DNA of 64,000 bases from Myrica gale (Eukaryota; Streptophyta; Magnoliopsida; Fagales; Myricaceae), in the NCBI GenBank assembly GCA_963930655.1, contig OZ005607.1, positions 17,006,374-17,070,373 of the forward strand, written 5' to 3'. Every line of letters starts with the position of its first letter. Positions within the stretch are counted from its first letter, which is position 1. Both the position numbers and the translations under genes were made by a program. This document shows, piece after piece, positions 34,216-46,700 of this stretch. The notes under the pieces were generated by a model that was not told the origin of the DNA, did not search any database, and saw nothing but the letters and a program-made list of their open reading frames with translations.

Positions 34216-37200
34216 TGTCACGCCCCGAACGGCATCCCGCAGGGACCGTAACAGCCGCGAGCTATCCCCCGGATGACTCCAGCGTACTTACTTATATTTT
34301 TACTTGATTACGGCGGAAACGTACAGGATCGCGAGGGGTTCGAGCAAATTCTTACATAATTAGGGTTCTCATTAAGTTCATACAAAACATATATTTAACA
34401 CATTAGAACCCAATTAGTGACGCTCATGCCACTATCAACAAAATGTGAAACATAATATCTTGGGCTTCTAGGTTAGGTAGTCCTCCTGACTCTCTTCACC
34501 TGATACATCTGGAATGACACAATTTTAAAAACGTGAGTAAAAAAGACTCAGTAAGGGAAAAACATAAAACTTAAATCATGCTCTTGACTTATGCCCGCTT
34601 AATCATGAAAGAAAGAAATTTGATTCGTGATGCACATGCATGTCATGAATTATGCATTTGCTCTTGCTTAGTTTCGGCCCCAGGCCCTTGAAAATCTTTC
34701 TTTCACACTTGCTTGTAAAACTGGCCCTTGGCCCTTGAAAACCGCTTATTCATACTTGTGCCCTTGTTGGCCTTTTCATAATTATTTCATATCTTTTACT
34801 TGTGGGCTCGCTCCATTTGACCCCTGAAGTCAGGGTTGTGCGTTCCCTTCGGAACCGTCCCCGAATTCCCTTGGAGACCTTACATATGGTCAGCTAGCGC
34901 ACCTTCTCAATGTCCTTCAGTGGCTAGACGTGACCCTTGGAGGCACCACACCTTCTCAAATTCCTTCAGTGTGGCTTGCACAGCCTCTTGGATTCACCCA
35001 TCCTTCTCATAATTGTCCTTCGGTATGGGAGTCCAACTTGATGGTACGGTACCGACCGGTGCCCTTTATCTTAACTTATCGTTTCATAAAACTTCTCATA
35101 TTCTTTTCATAAAAATCATTGCATAAACTTTCTTTTTGAAAAATTCATGCAATGCACATGTCATGTCATGCTTGCTTAAAATTCATGCTTGTTCATGACA
35201 CGATACAGTGTGTCATTCCAGTTTTGAAAAAGAATACTTACTGTCCGCTTACAGTATCCACTTACTCTTGGTCTTCTTTGTTCGTGTATACAAACACGTG
35301 GATCGCCTACAAGCGATTCAAATATTTCTTAGACTTTAAGAATAGTATGAAATCGTTAAATATTTTCATTTTTGAAATCGGTCATCAACCAAAGATATAT
35401 ATATATATATATATACATATCACTGAAATTCATTTAATCATAAAAAAATATTTTATTCTTTTCCTTAACAAATATTCAAAACTTAGTTTATTAAATCATT
35501 AATATTTTTATTGAAATAAAAATATATTTATCCATGTACATACCTCGATTAGGGTTAAATAATACTCATAGGTTTAGAATTAAACCTAAGTCTCTTTTTA
35601 TTACATGTACTCCATTAAAACCTTATATCCAACTATGATTAAATCTTAACTAGGGTTCCCAATAATATTTAATCAAAAGATCATGGTTCTTCAATATCTA
35701 TTCCAACTAGCCTAAACTCTAATTTCCTTATCCATCACAATAATGAAAATCCATAAATCATAAATTGTACTTAGGGTTTCATTATTACTATAACATTCGG
35801 CCACTACCATTTATGCACCAATTAATCACAACTTTTACTCCAATGGTGATCCCATCCTCCATTCAACAATTTCGCAACCTAGGATCTATAAATCAAAGCA
35901 CCAACACAATACATCATACTCATAACATTCGGCCAACACATGCTTTCACCCAAATGATTAGGTTTCTTTTGTTTCCTTCAATATGCATGCATCTAATACT
36001 TAATATAATCATCTACCATGCATTGGGGTCATAAATTTTGCACATGTCATGGTCAATGTCCAGATTTAAACATATTCAAGACTATACATGAAATCCTACA
36101 TAGCTCATATTCGGCCATACCCCAAAATGTTACCTTTTTCATGCTAAAAAAATCATAACATGCACATCCTTTGCATTGTGACCTAACTAGCATGCATATA
36201 CTTAATCTTTTCATCAAATAATTCCATCAACATTAGATCTACTCTTTATACACACTAACATCCATAGATCTAAACAAAGTAATCAAATTTCATCAACCCA
36301 ACACATTAAAACTTAGATCTAACTTCCTTTAGCATACATTGTTCTTCATTTGCCTTTTTCTATTCATACAACCTTAGATCTAGGGTTTCCATGGTTAGAT
36401 CTAGCATGTAAACAACCTAGGGTTCTTAAGCATCCAAGATCTAACAATCATCAAGGCATTTTACGACCTAAACATCAAGATCCACAAACAACTCATTCGG
36501 TCACTTGAGCTATACCAACAACATCACATTGTTCTTACCTTGTTGTCTATCCGAGCTTGAGCACCTAGAAAATAAAGTATCTTTGGTTAGTACTTGTGAA
36601 GCTTAAGGCAAGATCATCAATAAAACTAAACTTACCTTCAACCTTTACCAACTCTTCCTATCCTTTCATCCTTCAAAGATTCGGTCCACCCTCCTTAGAA
36701 ATGTCCAAGCTTGGTTTAAAAGGAAGTTCTATGGTGGTTACGAGGACATGGTAAGCTTGAAGAGAAATGGTGTCAAATGGCTAGGGTTTTCAAGGAAGTA
36801 TTGTGTTTGCACCAAGAGAGATTTAACTTGGCTTTTAGAATGAGATTTGGTAAGCTAGAAGAAAGTGGTTTAGGTGCAAGATGAAAAGGAACAAACCTTG
36901 AATATTGAGTGTGAGGTTCGGCTAAGAGAAACAAAAGGGAGAGAGTTGAGAGAGCTTGCAATATTCGGCCAAGAGAGAAGAGTTTGGAGAGTGAAATGCA
37001 TGAGTGTTTCGGTCAAGATAAATGCAAGAGAGTTGTGTGAGATTGAGTCTCCCAAAGCAATTTAAGGCTATGACATAAAGTTTGAGAGAGTGAATTGACA
37101 AGAGAGAAATTTCAAATGAAAAGTGAGGAATGGGGGGGTGTTTGCCGACCATGCTTGGGTTCCATCTCTCTCTCTCTTCTTTTATTTCTTTTCACCTCTT

Positions 37201-38214
37201 TCTCACATCACTTCCTTGTCTCCTTAGCAAAGCTTGTATTGAATTTCCTCATTCTCTTTCCTCCCATGCATTCATCGACATTCACTCCTTCTCCCTTGCT
37301 TTTTCTCTTCTCTTTTGCTTCAATGCGTTGTCTTATCACTCTTACACTTCTTACACCTTCTTACACTTCACATGGCTTTACTTTATGGCTTTTCAAATTC
37401 ACCCTATAGCCTTTCACGTAAATGCCTTGTATTTTACTTAATTTGGTTGCTTTTCAACCAACCTAGTTACTTCCACATTAAATTGCAACCAACTTTCAAC
37501 TTTGTTTTCACTCTCACCTAACTTATCACTTTATAAGCTCTCTTACTTATCTATCCATTCCAATAGCTTGTTACCTCATAAGCATGATATCTTATCATGT
37601 GATAATGACCCTAGCCTATCTCTACAATAATCACAAGGCCTTATCACTCTAAAAGTTTCCTAACTTATCATGCTTGCTTATCACTATGATAAGCAAGTGT
37701 GCTTATCAATTAAATCATCTCTAGACTTATGACATAACTACATAGCTTATCATGAATATTCAAATGGAAATTCTATTAATACTATAGGCCACATGATAAT
37801 AATACATGTCACATATAGAAGATATAAAATATTCGATCCATGTATTCAAAAGAATTTCATCATTTAATCTATTAATAAATTTCGGCTTATACAAGGAAAT
37901 AATTAAATCATAATTCAAATTCTATGGTCCATGAATCATATTAAGTAAATGAAAAAATATAAATTTGTAAGAGAGAAACTTACTTGAAATTTCGGCTCCT
38001 AATATAAATATAATTTATACTTGCATAAAATGACATTAAAATTATTTAAAGAGATTTTATGAAATAAAATCTCATTTTAATCGAAAATTCCATAACATAA
38101 GGATTAGGCCATACATTGGCCAAAAACATAGCCCCATGAAGAAATAAAAGCTATTACATTGGAAATAAAAGATAATACATAAGCAATTACGTAGGAGAAA
38201 ATCGGGGTCTCACA
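34216..38214 (-). repeat. Solo LTR (4.0 kb) with 5-bp target duplication
   Basis: The plus strand begins TGTCACGCCCCGAACGG and ends GGGGTCTCACA. AAAGA is found on both sides (34211-34215 and 38215-38219), and no internal gypsy sequence is present, so this is a solo LTR left by LTR-LTR recombination. It is related to 15426-19238 but clearly diverged. It contains the intron-like module near 34510-35262, a TA microsatellite at 35395-35415, and a TGATAAG cluster in U3. Confidence 0.9.
37522..37752. promoter_or_regulatory. Cluster of eight TGATAAG (CTTATCA) motifs in U3
   Basis: CTTATCA starts at 37522, 37591, 37640, 37664, 37677, 37702 and 37746, and its complement TGATAAG at 37687, with further near matches. 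Fewer than 0.1 would be expected in 230 bp. GATAAG is the I-box/GATA-type core found in plant promoters. The cluster lies 460-690 bp from the LTR start, like the clusters in the two sister LTRs. Function is inference. Confidence 0.65.
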
Positions 38215-38489
38215 AAAGACTATGGGCATGGTGTAGTCTTTACTGAAAGGTTTATATTTTTTGATAAGTCCTTTTTACAAATGTTGCAAACGACATTTTA
38301 ATCACTAATTCATTTTCAAAGACTTTCTCATAAATTATACCTTTTTTATTTACAAGTCTTTCGCTAAGCAAATTTAAGGGCAAATGAGTAAACTCTAGAA
38401 AGAGAATAAATCGCGTTGTAATCTCCGCTTCTGTGCATATTATTATCATAAATGAGCCTAATGAGTAGCTACAAGCAAGGGGTGTGACA

Positions 38490-38928
38490 GTCCGTTCTTA
38501 ACCAAATCCATTTGTCGTTGCATCTCTCGAAGTTGGGTGTCTTGCTTGTCTTCCCGCGACTGGGGTTTTCTTTCTTGGCGGCACTCCTCCCGATTTTCTA
38601 TGACAGGAGGAGGACATCCCCTTTTGGCCTCGCTTGAGTGCTTGGGGAGCCTTACCTTGTCCTTCCGGCGGGTGTCGGTTCGGCTAGGTGACTTAAGTCG
38701 CCTTCCTTCCTGCTGGTATAAAAGAAAGTCATTTTGCCGTCGAATGGTTTCCAGATGCTCAGTGAGGTGTTGCATGGTACTTTCCAGGTCCCTAAGGCAA
38801 CGATCAATAATCACCTCTCGCTCAAACGTCTCTCCAAGGGGGGAAGGTTTGTGTGGGTTCCCATTCTGCTCATCATTAGCGGGTATTTGTTGGTGGTCTT
38901 TTCTTTTGGCAGCATCCTGAGGTGCCAT
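38490..38928 (-). pseudogene. TAT-type gag N-terminal remnant
   Basis: Minus-strand frame starting MAPQDAAKRKDHQQ at 38928, highly charged, with a helical LESTMQHLTEHLETIRRQND and a QLREMQRQMDLVKNG end, as in TAT gag N-termini. It stops at the Tekay-like LTR end at 38489, which apparently inserted there. Only this part is present. Confidence 0.6.
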
Positions 38929-39560
38929 AAGTTCATGGTCTTCTTCAGGGGCAGTGAAATAAAGTTTCCTACATACGATGCAACTGATTGAGGCGTAAAA
39001 ATTTGACTAGCTAGACCAGACTCAAGACGACAATAATCTCCCTTTGGCCATTGTATGGACCGAAAACTTGGAAAGAGAAAGAGGTGAGCGGAGAGTCCCG
39101 GAAGGGATGGGCTTGATGCTTGAGTTAGAAATATTTTTTTTAATTATTATTTTTATGGGGTCCTCGTAGAGATGTAAGAGTGAGGTTTCTTGTACCTGGG
39201 TCGTCCCATCGACTGCAGATGGGGTAGATTGGAAAAGGGTACTCGGTGTCCTTTTATGGTCAATTACGGACTTTCTTTTTTAGCTGTATTAAATGGGAGT
39301 ATAAAGGTCCCTCTCGCCAGGTTTGGCAGTAAGATAGATTACTGTTGGCACTTCCTGGCGCTTAGTCCAAGAGGCCGTCCTGACCTCCCCTCAATGATTC
39401 TACGGGGGTGATTGGACCCAGTAGTTGGAAAACGAGGTCCGGCAGATTGAACCTATCTACCGCTTTGGGCTGCCTCGGGCCGTACAATGGGCCTTCCGGA
39501 TTTTTTTCCCGAGTCCAGTTCTTTTTGGGTGGTTAGGCATGACAAGAGCGAAAATCTCCT
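38929..39560 (-). repeat. Probable leader and LTR end of the TAT remnant
   Basis: Upstream (rightward) of the gag start, with blocks such as GGAGAGTCCCGGAAGG and CTCGTAGAGATG that resemble TAT LTR or leader sequence. LTR ends could not be fixed. Confidence 0.35.
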
Positions 39561-40728
39561 AATCCATCAGTTTGTACACACGGTGATGTGGCTTTTAAAT
39601 TGTTATCCTTTATATCGTTATTCTTATGTATTTTATTATATTTTGTCATATTTATACACAGAACATTTTAATTGGTTGTAATGTGGCTTTAAAACTCAAT
39701 TTCAGTCTTTTTGTTAGCTTTGATGTAGAGAACGTACGAAAGGAGTAATTTGGAAGGAGTTGATTTCCTTAGGGGTTTATTTTTTTTAAAAAAAGTGTTC
39801 AGGTTTTAAACGCAACCATTGTAATACTTAAAAGTACTTTTCATTTCCTGTAATTAATATATTCGCAAGATATATATTTTAATATATTGATCACAAAAAA
39901 CTGTTTTTTATATTATTATAATATTACATTTTGTTGTCTTACATAACTACCCTTGTACGAAGTTGATCTGTGGAGTAAAAAAGATTTTTTTGCCACTGCC
40001 AAATTTCTCCTGCTGCGCGCCCCCCTCACACCACTCTTCCCCCCCACCCCCCACTCGGAACTGCCGCCGTCTCTCTAATTCCCTCTCAACCCCACGGGTT
40101 AAGGTCTCCTTTTTTTCTAATTTATTTCCCTGAAAACCTGCTTGGCTTCATCCAGCTGCTGCTCTGCGACTCTCTCCTCTCTTTCCCGCTCGGAACTGCT
40201 CGGCTGGGTTCAATTGGCTTGTTTAAGTCGAGCTCCAACGCAATTCTAAAGCTAACACTGGCTTGAGTTCGGCTTCGGCTATCTATATTTTAATAGCTTA
40301 GACGAGTCAGACTCGGACCTCCTCCGACTTCCACCGTCTAAAGCTTCTCTCTCTCGCTGTGTAAAACCCTCGAAGGAGAAGCTAGGGGAGTACATCAACC
40401 GTATAAAATTTCGTGCGAACTCGTGAAGCCAGTGGTAAAACATTTGTATGTGTTTTCCTTAATTAGAGCTTTTATCTTTTTCCCTTTGAAATTTGTTATT
40501 GATTGTTGAGCATTGTTTTCAGGTTTATTTTTCTGTTGTATTGCATACTGTGATATCCTTAATTTTTTGTTGGAGTTAGGCGTTTGGTGTAGTGCTTATG
40601 TCGTGGTTGCAGTTCTCGCTTCTTTTCGCTTCTTCAACTTCCTCTGCCCAAATCTGAATTAATCCTTGGTCAAAACCCAATACCCAAAAGACACACCGAC
40701 CAATAGATTATCCACCAAATAGATCGTC
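39561..40728 (+). other. AT-rich spacer, then GPN3 promoter and 5' leader
   Basis: 39561-39960 is AT-rich with no feature I recognise. From about 40000 the sequence becomes C- and CT-rich (CCCCCCACCCCCC, CTCTCTCTCGCTG), typical of plant 5' leaders, and ends at the GPN3 start codon. A leader intron is possible, because CAGTGGTAAAAC near 40430 could be a donor and CAG acceptors lie before 40729, but I cannot prove it. Confidence 0.4.
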
Positions 40729-43700
40729 ATGGGTTATGCGCAACTCGTTATTGGCCCTGCTGGCAGTGGCAAGGTAAAATCCTTCACTAAACCTTATACT
40801 TATGTTGTTGGTTCTTGTTGTGAACATGTTGTTGATATTTCTTTTATGTTTACTTCTTGGGGTTTCAGTCAACTTATTGCTCTAGCTTGTATCAACACTG
40901 TGAGACCATGGGACGGACGATAAATATTGTGAACTTGGATCCTGCTGCGGAGAATTTCGACTATCCCGTGGCAATGGGTGAGTGGCTTGAAATTTTGCAA
41001 GACTGGTTGTAGCTTGTTAGTGCTAGTTGACTCTTTTGATTGGGAAAGACGAGTGTTGTTATGTTTGGTTGCAGATATAAGGGAACTCATTAACTTGGAT
41101 GAGGTTATGGAAGAACTTGGACTGGGTCCCAATGGGGGCCTTATGTACTGCATGGAGTATCCTTTTTTTCAACTTGTGAAGCTTTTTAACGGCCTTTGTT
41201 GTATGCTTTTTTGCTAAGTGCATTTATGTTGTAGTTGGTTTGGAATGATGTTCGGTTATTTCTTATTTGCTGATTGGCTATGACACGGTGTTTGAGAACT
41301 GCTTCAATGAATTTATAAACTAATCTTCATTTTGATTGAATACTAGAATAAATGGACTAAGGTTCGTTTAGTATAGAAATAATTTGCATGATATTTATCT
41401 TTATTATTAGGAGGAATCCCTTGTAGGAGTGGGTAGCTATATATAAATTGGGTAGAGATCTTTATGAAATATGTGGACTTTGCAGAAAAATGTAGCCAGA
41501 AAGGGCCATCCAAAGATAACTAAGGAACAAGGAACAAAAAAAAGTAGAGAAGAAAGGAACAAAAAAAAAGTAGAAGCTCCTAACACAAAATCGAGTAGAT
41601 TTCATCCCTATTTATGTTGGTTAAGGATTGTGATTGGATTCGGATTAGCATTTTACTGAACAAACAGGTTATCGATTAAGAATGAGATTATTGAGTATTT
41701 CTAAATTATAGTGTTTGCTTTATTAAAGAGGTCAGGCTCCCTGCTCGAGAAGGAAAAAGGAGTCTGGCTCCTTGAAGTAGCCAAAGAAGTTTTTTTTCTT
41801 TTTTTTCTTCTTTTGGCTTGAAGCACTAATCAATCCGATATTGGTGTGGTTCTTATGCCTTCCTTTCCTCTGATCAGCTATCAATTAACTTATGGCTATT
41901 GTCCATGTTAAAGTGCTGAAGGACCTTGAATGTTTAGTATCAAAAGCATGTTTTCTCCTCGTGGCTACCTTGAGGATGATCTTGTCACAAAAGGAATTCC
42001 CTTAATTTCCATGTTTAGACACCTTGAAGATAGTCTGGATGATTGGTTGACAGAAGAATTGGATAATTACTTGGACGATGACTACTTGGTTTTTGACTGC
42101 CCAGGTATTCTCCCTTCTCTGATTGTGTGCTTGTGCATGTATTTTTTCTATATGTCTCAAGGCCACGAACAATGCATGAACACAGAAGCAGTGAATGCAT
42201 TGCTATGTGGTCTATTTCTGATTTTCCATACCTTGTCCTCTCCTTTATTGGAGTAGATTTTGGTCGCTCCTAGTAAGAAAGAAACATAGTAGGAAGATGA
42301 CCTTGGCTTCGAGTCCAATTGCTTCTCTTCCCTAGGTAAATAAGAAACGAGCATAAGGGCAGGAGAGAGAGAGAGAGAGAGAGACTCTTGAATGGTAATG
42401 CTTCTTTCATCTTCAGTCTTGTGCGAGTGAGGTCCAAGTGATAGCTGATTGAAATATTGAATAGCTGAGATCCTGTTCTGATCTTGCCTAAGCAAGCATT
42501 ATAAAAAGGAAAAGCTTTGAAGTTGTCACCTAATTTGGCCTGTAAAATCTGTGGGCATTTCCCTGTATAGCCTGTAAGTTCAAGTAATCTCCAAATGAGA
42601 GCAGAGTCCTCTCCCTCTCTCTCTCTCTCTTTGTCTTGCTGCTGTATTATTATTTTTTTGTCTCTGTGCACAAGAGTGGGAGTTTTTCCTTTTGAAGAGT
42701 AGGATAGAAAGGCGGAAACATGAGCTTTTATCCAAATCAAGCATAATGAACTAACTTCTAGATGTGTTGAGAAATTATGTCCTACCAAACTCAACAGGTA
42801 AGAGGTTTCTAGAAGGTCCCAGTTTCCATTTCAAACAATTTCTTCATTGCACTCAGCCTGAAGTACAATGTTTTTTACGCTCTAAGTTTGACATAGTTCT
42901 CTTATCAATTGAAAACTGTGATGAATGGTCCTAACTTTGAAATTCCTGAACAGGGCAGATAGAACTTTTTTCTCATGTACCAGTGCTGCGGAATTTTGTG
43001 GACCATTTGAAACGAAAAAATTTCAATGTTTGTGCTGTATACTTGCTTGATTCACAGGTTATACGAAACCTATTACTTTTTTCTTTTTGTATTACTTCTT
43101 TGTTTTCCCGTAGCTTCTTTTCATTTCAGTATTGGTTAAGTCGACTATGGTACTAAAGCTAATTGTTGCTTCTGAAACCTAACTGTTGCATCATTTGATG
43201 TATCAGTTTATGACAGATGTTACCAAGTTCATTAGCGGATGCATGGCATCGCTTTCTGCAATGGTGCAACTTGAATTGCCCCATGTTAATATCCTCTCCA
43301 AAATGGACCTCGTGACTAACAGAAGGGACATTGAAGAGTGGGCTCTTCTACCATTTACAATTTTCCATAACGTGTACCCTCAGTGTTTCAAGATCTGACA
43401 TGCTTTGTACTTTCACTGGTCTCAGCTTTCTGAACCCAGAGCCTCAATTTTTGTTATCAGAGTTGAATCAACGCATGGCTCCACAATTTTCAAAGTTGAA
43501 TAAAGCTTTGATTGAACTGGTTAGCAATTAAACTTGCCACATCTTACACGTATTGCCTTTTAGAACTATGGAATATCATTCTGCCCAACACTAATTGTCA
43601 GGAATATGGTGACTTATAATTCATATAGATCTGCTTCCATATCTTGTGGAGTGCTCTTGTTATCATTATCCTAAAAGTTATTTTTCATATGTTCAAGAGA

Positions 43701-46700
43701 TTTGATTTTTGAACTTTCTGACTTTGCTTTGCTTCGGTTAAATTTCCACAGAAAGGATTCTTTCTGTATGGTTATAAAATTTTGGTTGATTTACGATCTT
43801 GGTTCTATGATCTGTTTCAACACTTTGGCTCTTCAGAGATTCTGTACTATTACTATAAGCTGCATTGGGCATTCAAGGATGCAATTTAACTGGCAAGGTT
43901 TCAAGATGTTATCATTTCCTTTAGGATGAAGCGTTGTGATTTTGTACAATTATACAATTTACAGCGATTCTTGGCCTGGAAAGAAATTTCCATTTCTCTA
44001 GAAGCAAAGCTACTCTCTATGTACCAGATGAATTGTTTGATCTGCAATCAGGATTTTTTGGATTTCTTTTAATCATTAAATTATTTTTGATATGTTAGGT
44101 TGATCAGTACAGTATGGTGAGTTTTGTTCCACTTGACCTGAGGAAGGAGAGCAGGTACTCTCTCTCTCTCTCTCTCCCTCTCCGCCGGCTGCAGGGGCCC
44201 CCACGTGGGGTTATTGCATGAAGTGAAACACAATTTGGTTGAATGATTTCAATCACATGGTTTATTTGCAATGCTTTGTGTCACTTGAGAACTGATCCAA
44301 TAACCACCTCCTTTGTAGTGTGCCATTAATGTGATGGTGCTAATTGAGATAGTTGATAAAAATAGCTGCCTCTAAGCAATAGCGGTTCCCTTCCCATTTG
44401 ATTCGTGCCAATTCTCTCCTTTTCTAAAATTGATGTAAGATGTGTCCAGTTTCTTGTGTGAAAGGCTGTTAAGTTGCCATGTCATTCACCCTTACCGGCT
44501 TACAGACTTGAGGCTAATTGTGTACATGAATGAACCCTTCCGTGCCTATCTCTCTCTCATCTGCACCACTCAAAGACCATGTTTCTTCTTCAAACTCTTC
44601 CCCTTTGACAACAGTTACCAACACTGGGATTATTAAAACAAAGACAAATGCAGCAACAAAATATGGACTTCAGGCTGCTTTCAAGTACCCAGACATCCCA
44701 TTTTAAGTGGCCACTTGTTTGCACCACTCTTACACTTCTTTCATGCTCACCATTTTGCTCTCCTTTTGTCTTCACCCCTTTCTCAACTGCCCCAAGTGCA
44801 AACCTTCGTCACCTCCACTACACCACTCTTACACTTCTTTCATGCCCCATTATGCAAACCTTCGTCTGGAGGTGGGATGTGTTCTCAGGGGTTGTCTAAG
44901 AGCTTGGTTGAGAGCTCATTTGGACAAGTTCTTGAATCACATTCTCTAGTGACGGAGGATGGCGAGTTTCTACGTGATATCGCGAGGGAACTGGTGAATG
45001 TAGGCCCCTCGGCGGTCTGTTTCCCTAGTGAAGATTTGGAGGGGAAATCTCCGGCGTGGGTCTTAGAAATGGTTTCCTCTGTTGGACAGTTGGTTCGGGT
45101 GTCATGTGACGGTCACGAGGAAGAGTTGAAGAATCTCTTTGCTGCTTTGGAACGAGATAGGGTGCAGCTTAGTTCAAAAAAGTCTAGAAAATCAGGGGGA
45201 AAGATGCAAGGAAGTTGCAGGGATTTACTTCTTCGATTAACTATGAAGGCTCTTCTTCGATCGCTAGGAAGACTAAGAACAAGGGCGGGCATTGTCTTTG
45301 CTTAAATGATGCCCAGAGTCTTGAGATGGACTGTTAGGGGGATGATTGCTAACGCGCAGTGTAGTAGGGTGGGGAATCTTTTGAGGGGTTGGAGAGGCTT
45401 CTAGGGCTTTGATTGGGCGTTTGTGGGGAGGGGCTCTAGTTTTGGGACTACGTTGGTGGAGGTTGCTCATGGGAGTGTTTTGTCTATTGTCATATTTAGG
45501 AGGAGGGGTGGTTTTCTGTGCTTAAACAGAGCAATGGTTGCAGAGCTGTGATTTTGAGTTGGGCAGCCTTTTTTTCCCGTTTCCTTTTGGTTGTGCAACA
45601 CTATTCACCCCCACCAATTGCCCACTGTCATGTTTAGCTTCTTGGTGTTCCCTGGTGTGTTGGTTAGTCGCCAATGCCCCACAGCGCTCCGGCCGCCGCT
45701 GTGTTGCTGTTTTTCTAGCGGTCCAGATTTGTCCCAAGCGTTTTCGTTGATTTTCAAGTTGATTCTTCAAGATTTGTGTGTGTTTTTCCTAGGAAGCATT
45801 CCTCTTCAGTCTCCCGGCCCTTCCATCTTCTCTGTTGACGTCGTCGAGGGACACTATTCTTAGCCTGAGCTGGGGATCGTCGAGCAGCTCCTTGCCGAGG
45901 ATGGGTTGGGTGATTTGGCGCCGTCGCTTACTGTGTTGGATGTGTGGCAGGAGGTCGACGCATGCGGTAATGGTGACTGCGATGGTTCTTCATCGGATGT
46001 GGGCATGTTTCCTCCGGCGCCTCTGTCGGATTCCGCGAACCCAGATCTGGCCGCTTGTGCTTCTGGAGTTGCTATCTCCTCTGCTTCTCTGTTGGTTCGC
46101 AAGCCCGTTCGTGACTCAGGGGCGATGTGGCGTGTGGCAACGGGAACCAGGATTTGGATCCTTCGACTTTGGATGGGTTAGAGCTGCTGTCTGGCGCGGG
46201 GATATCAGCGGGGATGTCTTCTGCCTTGGTGGTTGGTGGGAGCACGGGATTAGGTGTGGGGTCTGGTGGGGAGTTGGTGGAGTTCGAAGGAGAGGTTTCT
46301 GAGGCACATGTTGAGCCTCTGAGGATTCTGTACCCGGAGATCTGTCCCGTTGAACTTTCGACGTGGGTGTTAGAAATTGTGTCGTCTTTTCGGCACTTGG
46401 TGGGTGTCTCCTGCGATGGTTATGAAGCTGATTTGCTAAAGCTCTTTGCTGCTTTGGAATTGGAGATGGGGAAGGGCAGTAAGGCTCGGTGCAGATCAGG
46501 CAGTAAGTTGCGTAGGGAGTTGAAATCTTTAGAGTGTTCAGTGAACTACGATGGTATTGCTTCTAGTTCGAGAAGGTGCAAGACCGGGGGGAGGGCTTTA
46601 GTCATTTCTCCATGAAGCCTAAGATTATTTGTTGGAATGTGAGGGGGTTGAATGATAGAGTTAAATGCAAGAATGAGGGAAATTTGTTAAGAGGGTGGAT

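Larger units (their letters stand above)
33846..38489 (+). repeat. Tekay-like LTR fragment split by a solo LTR
   Basis: Left piece 33846-34215 and right piece 38220-38489. The left piece has CTTACTAAGTCC...CGACTCACC and an acceptor-like TTACAG near 33920, as in the LTR at 3273-3318. The right piece ends GGGGTGTGACA at 38489, a Tekay-type LTR end. An 80- to 100-residue open frame (33901-34212, ending DLTFDTKDED) lies inside. It has no recognisable domain and I treat it as LTR sequence. The LTR start is lost. Confidence 0.55.
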
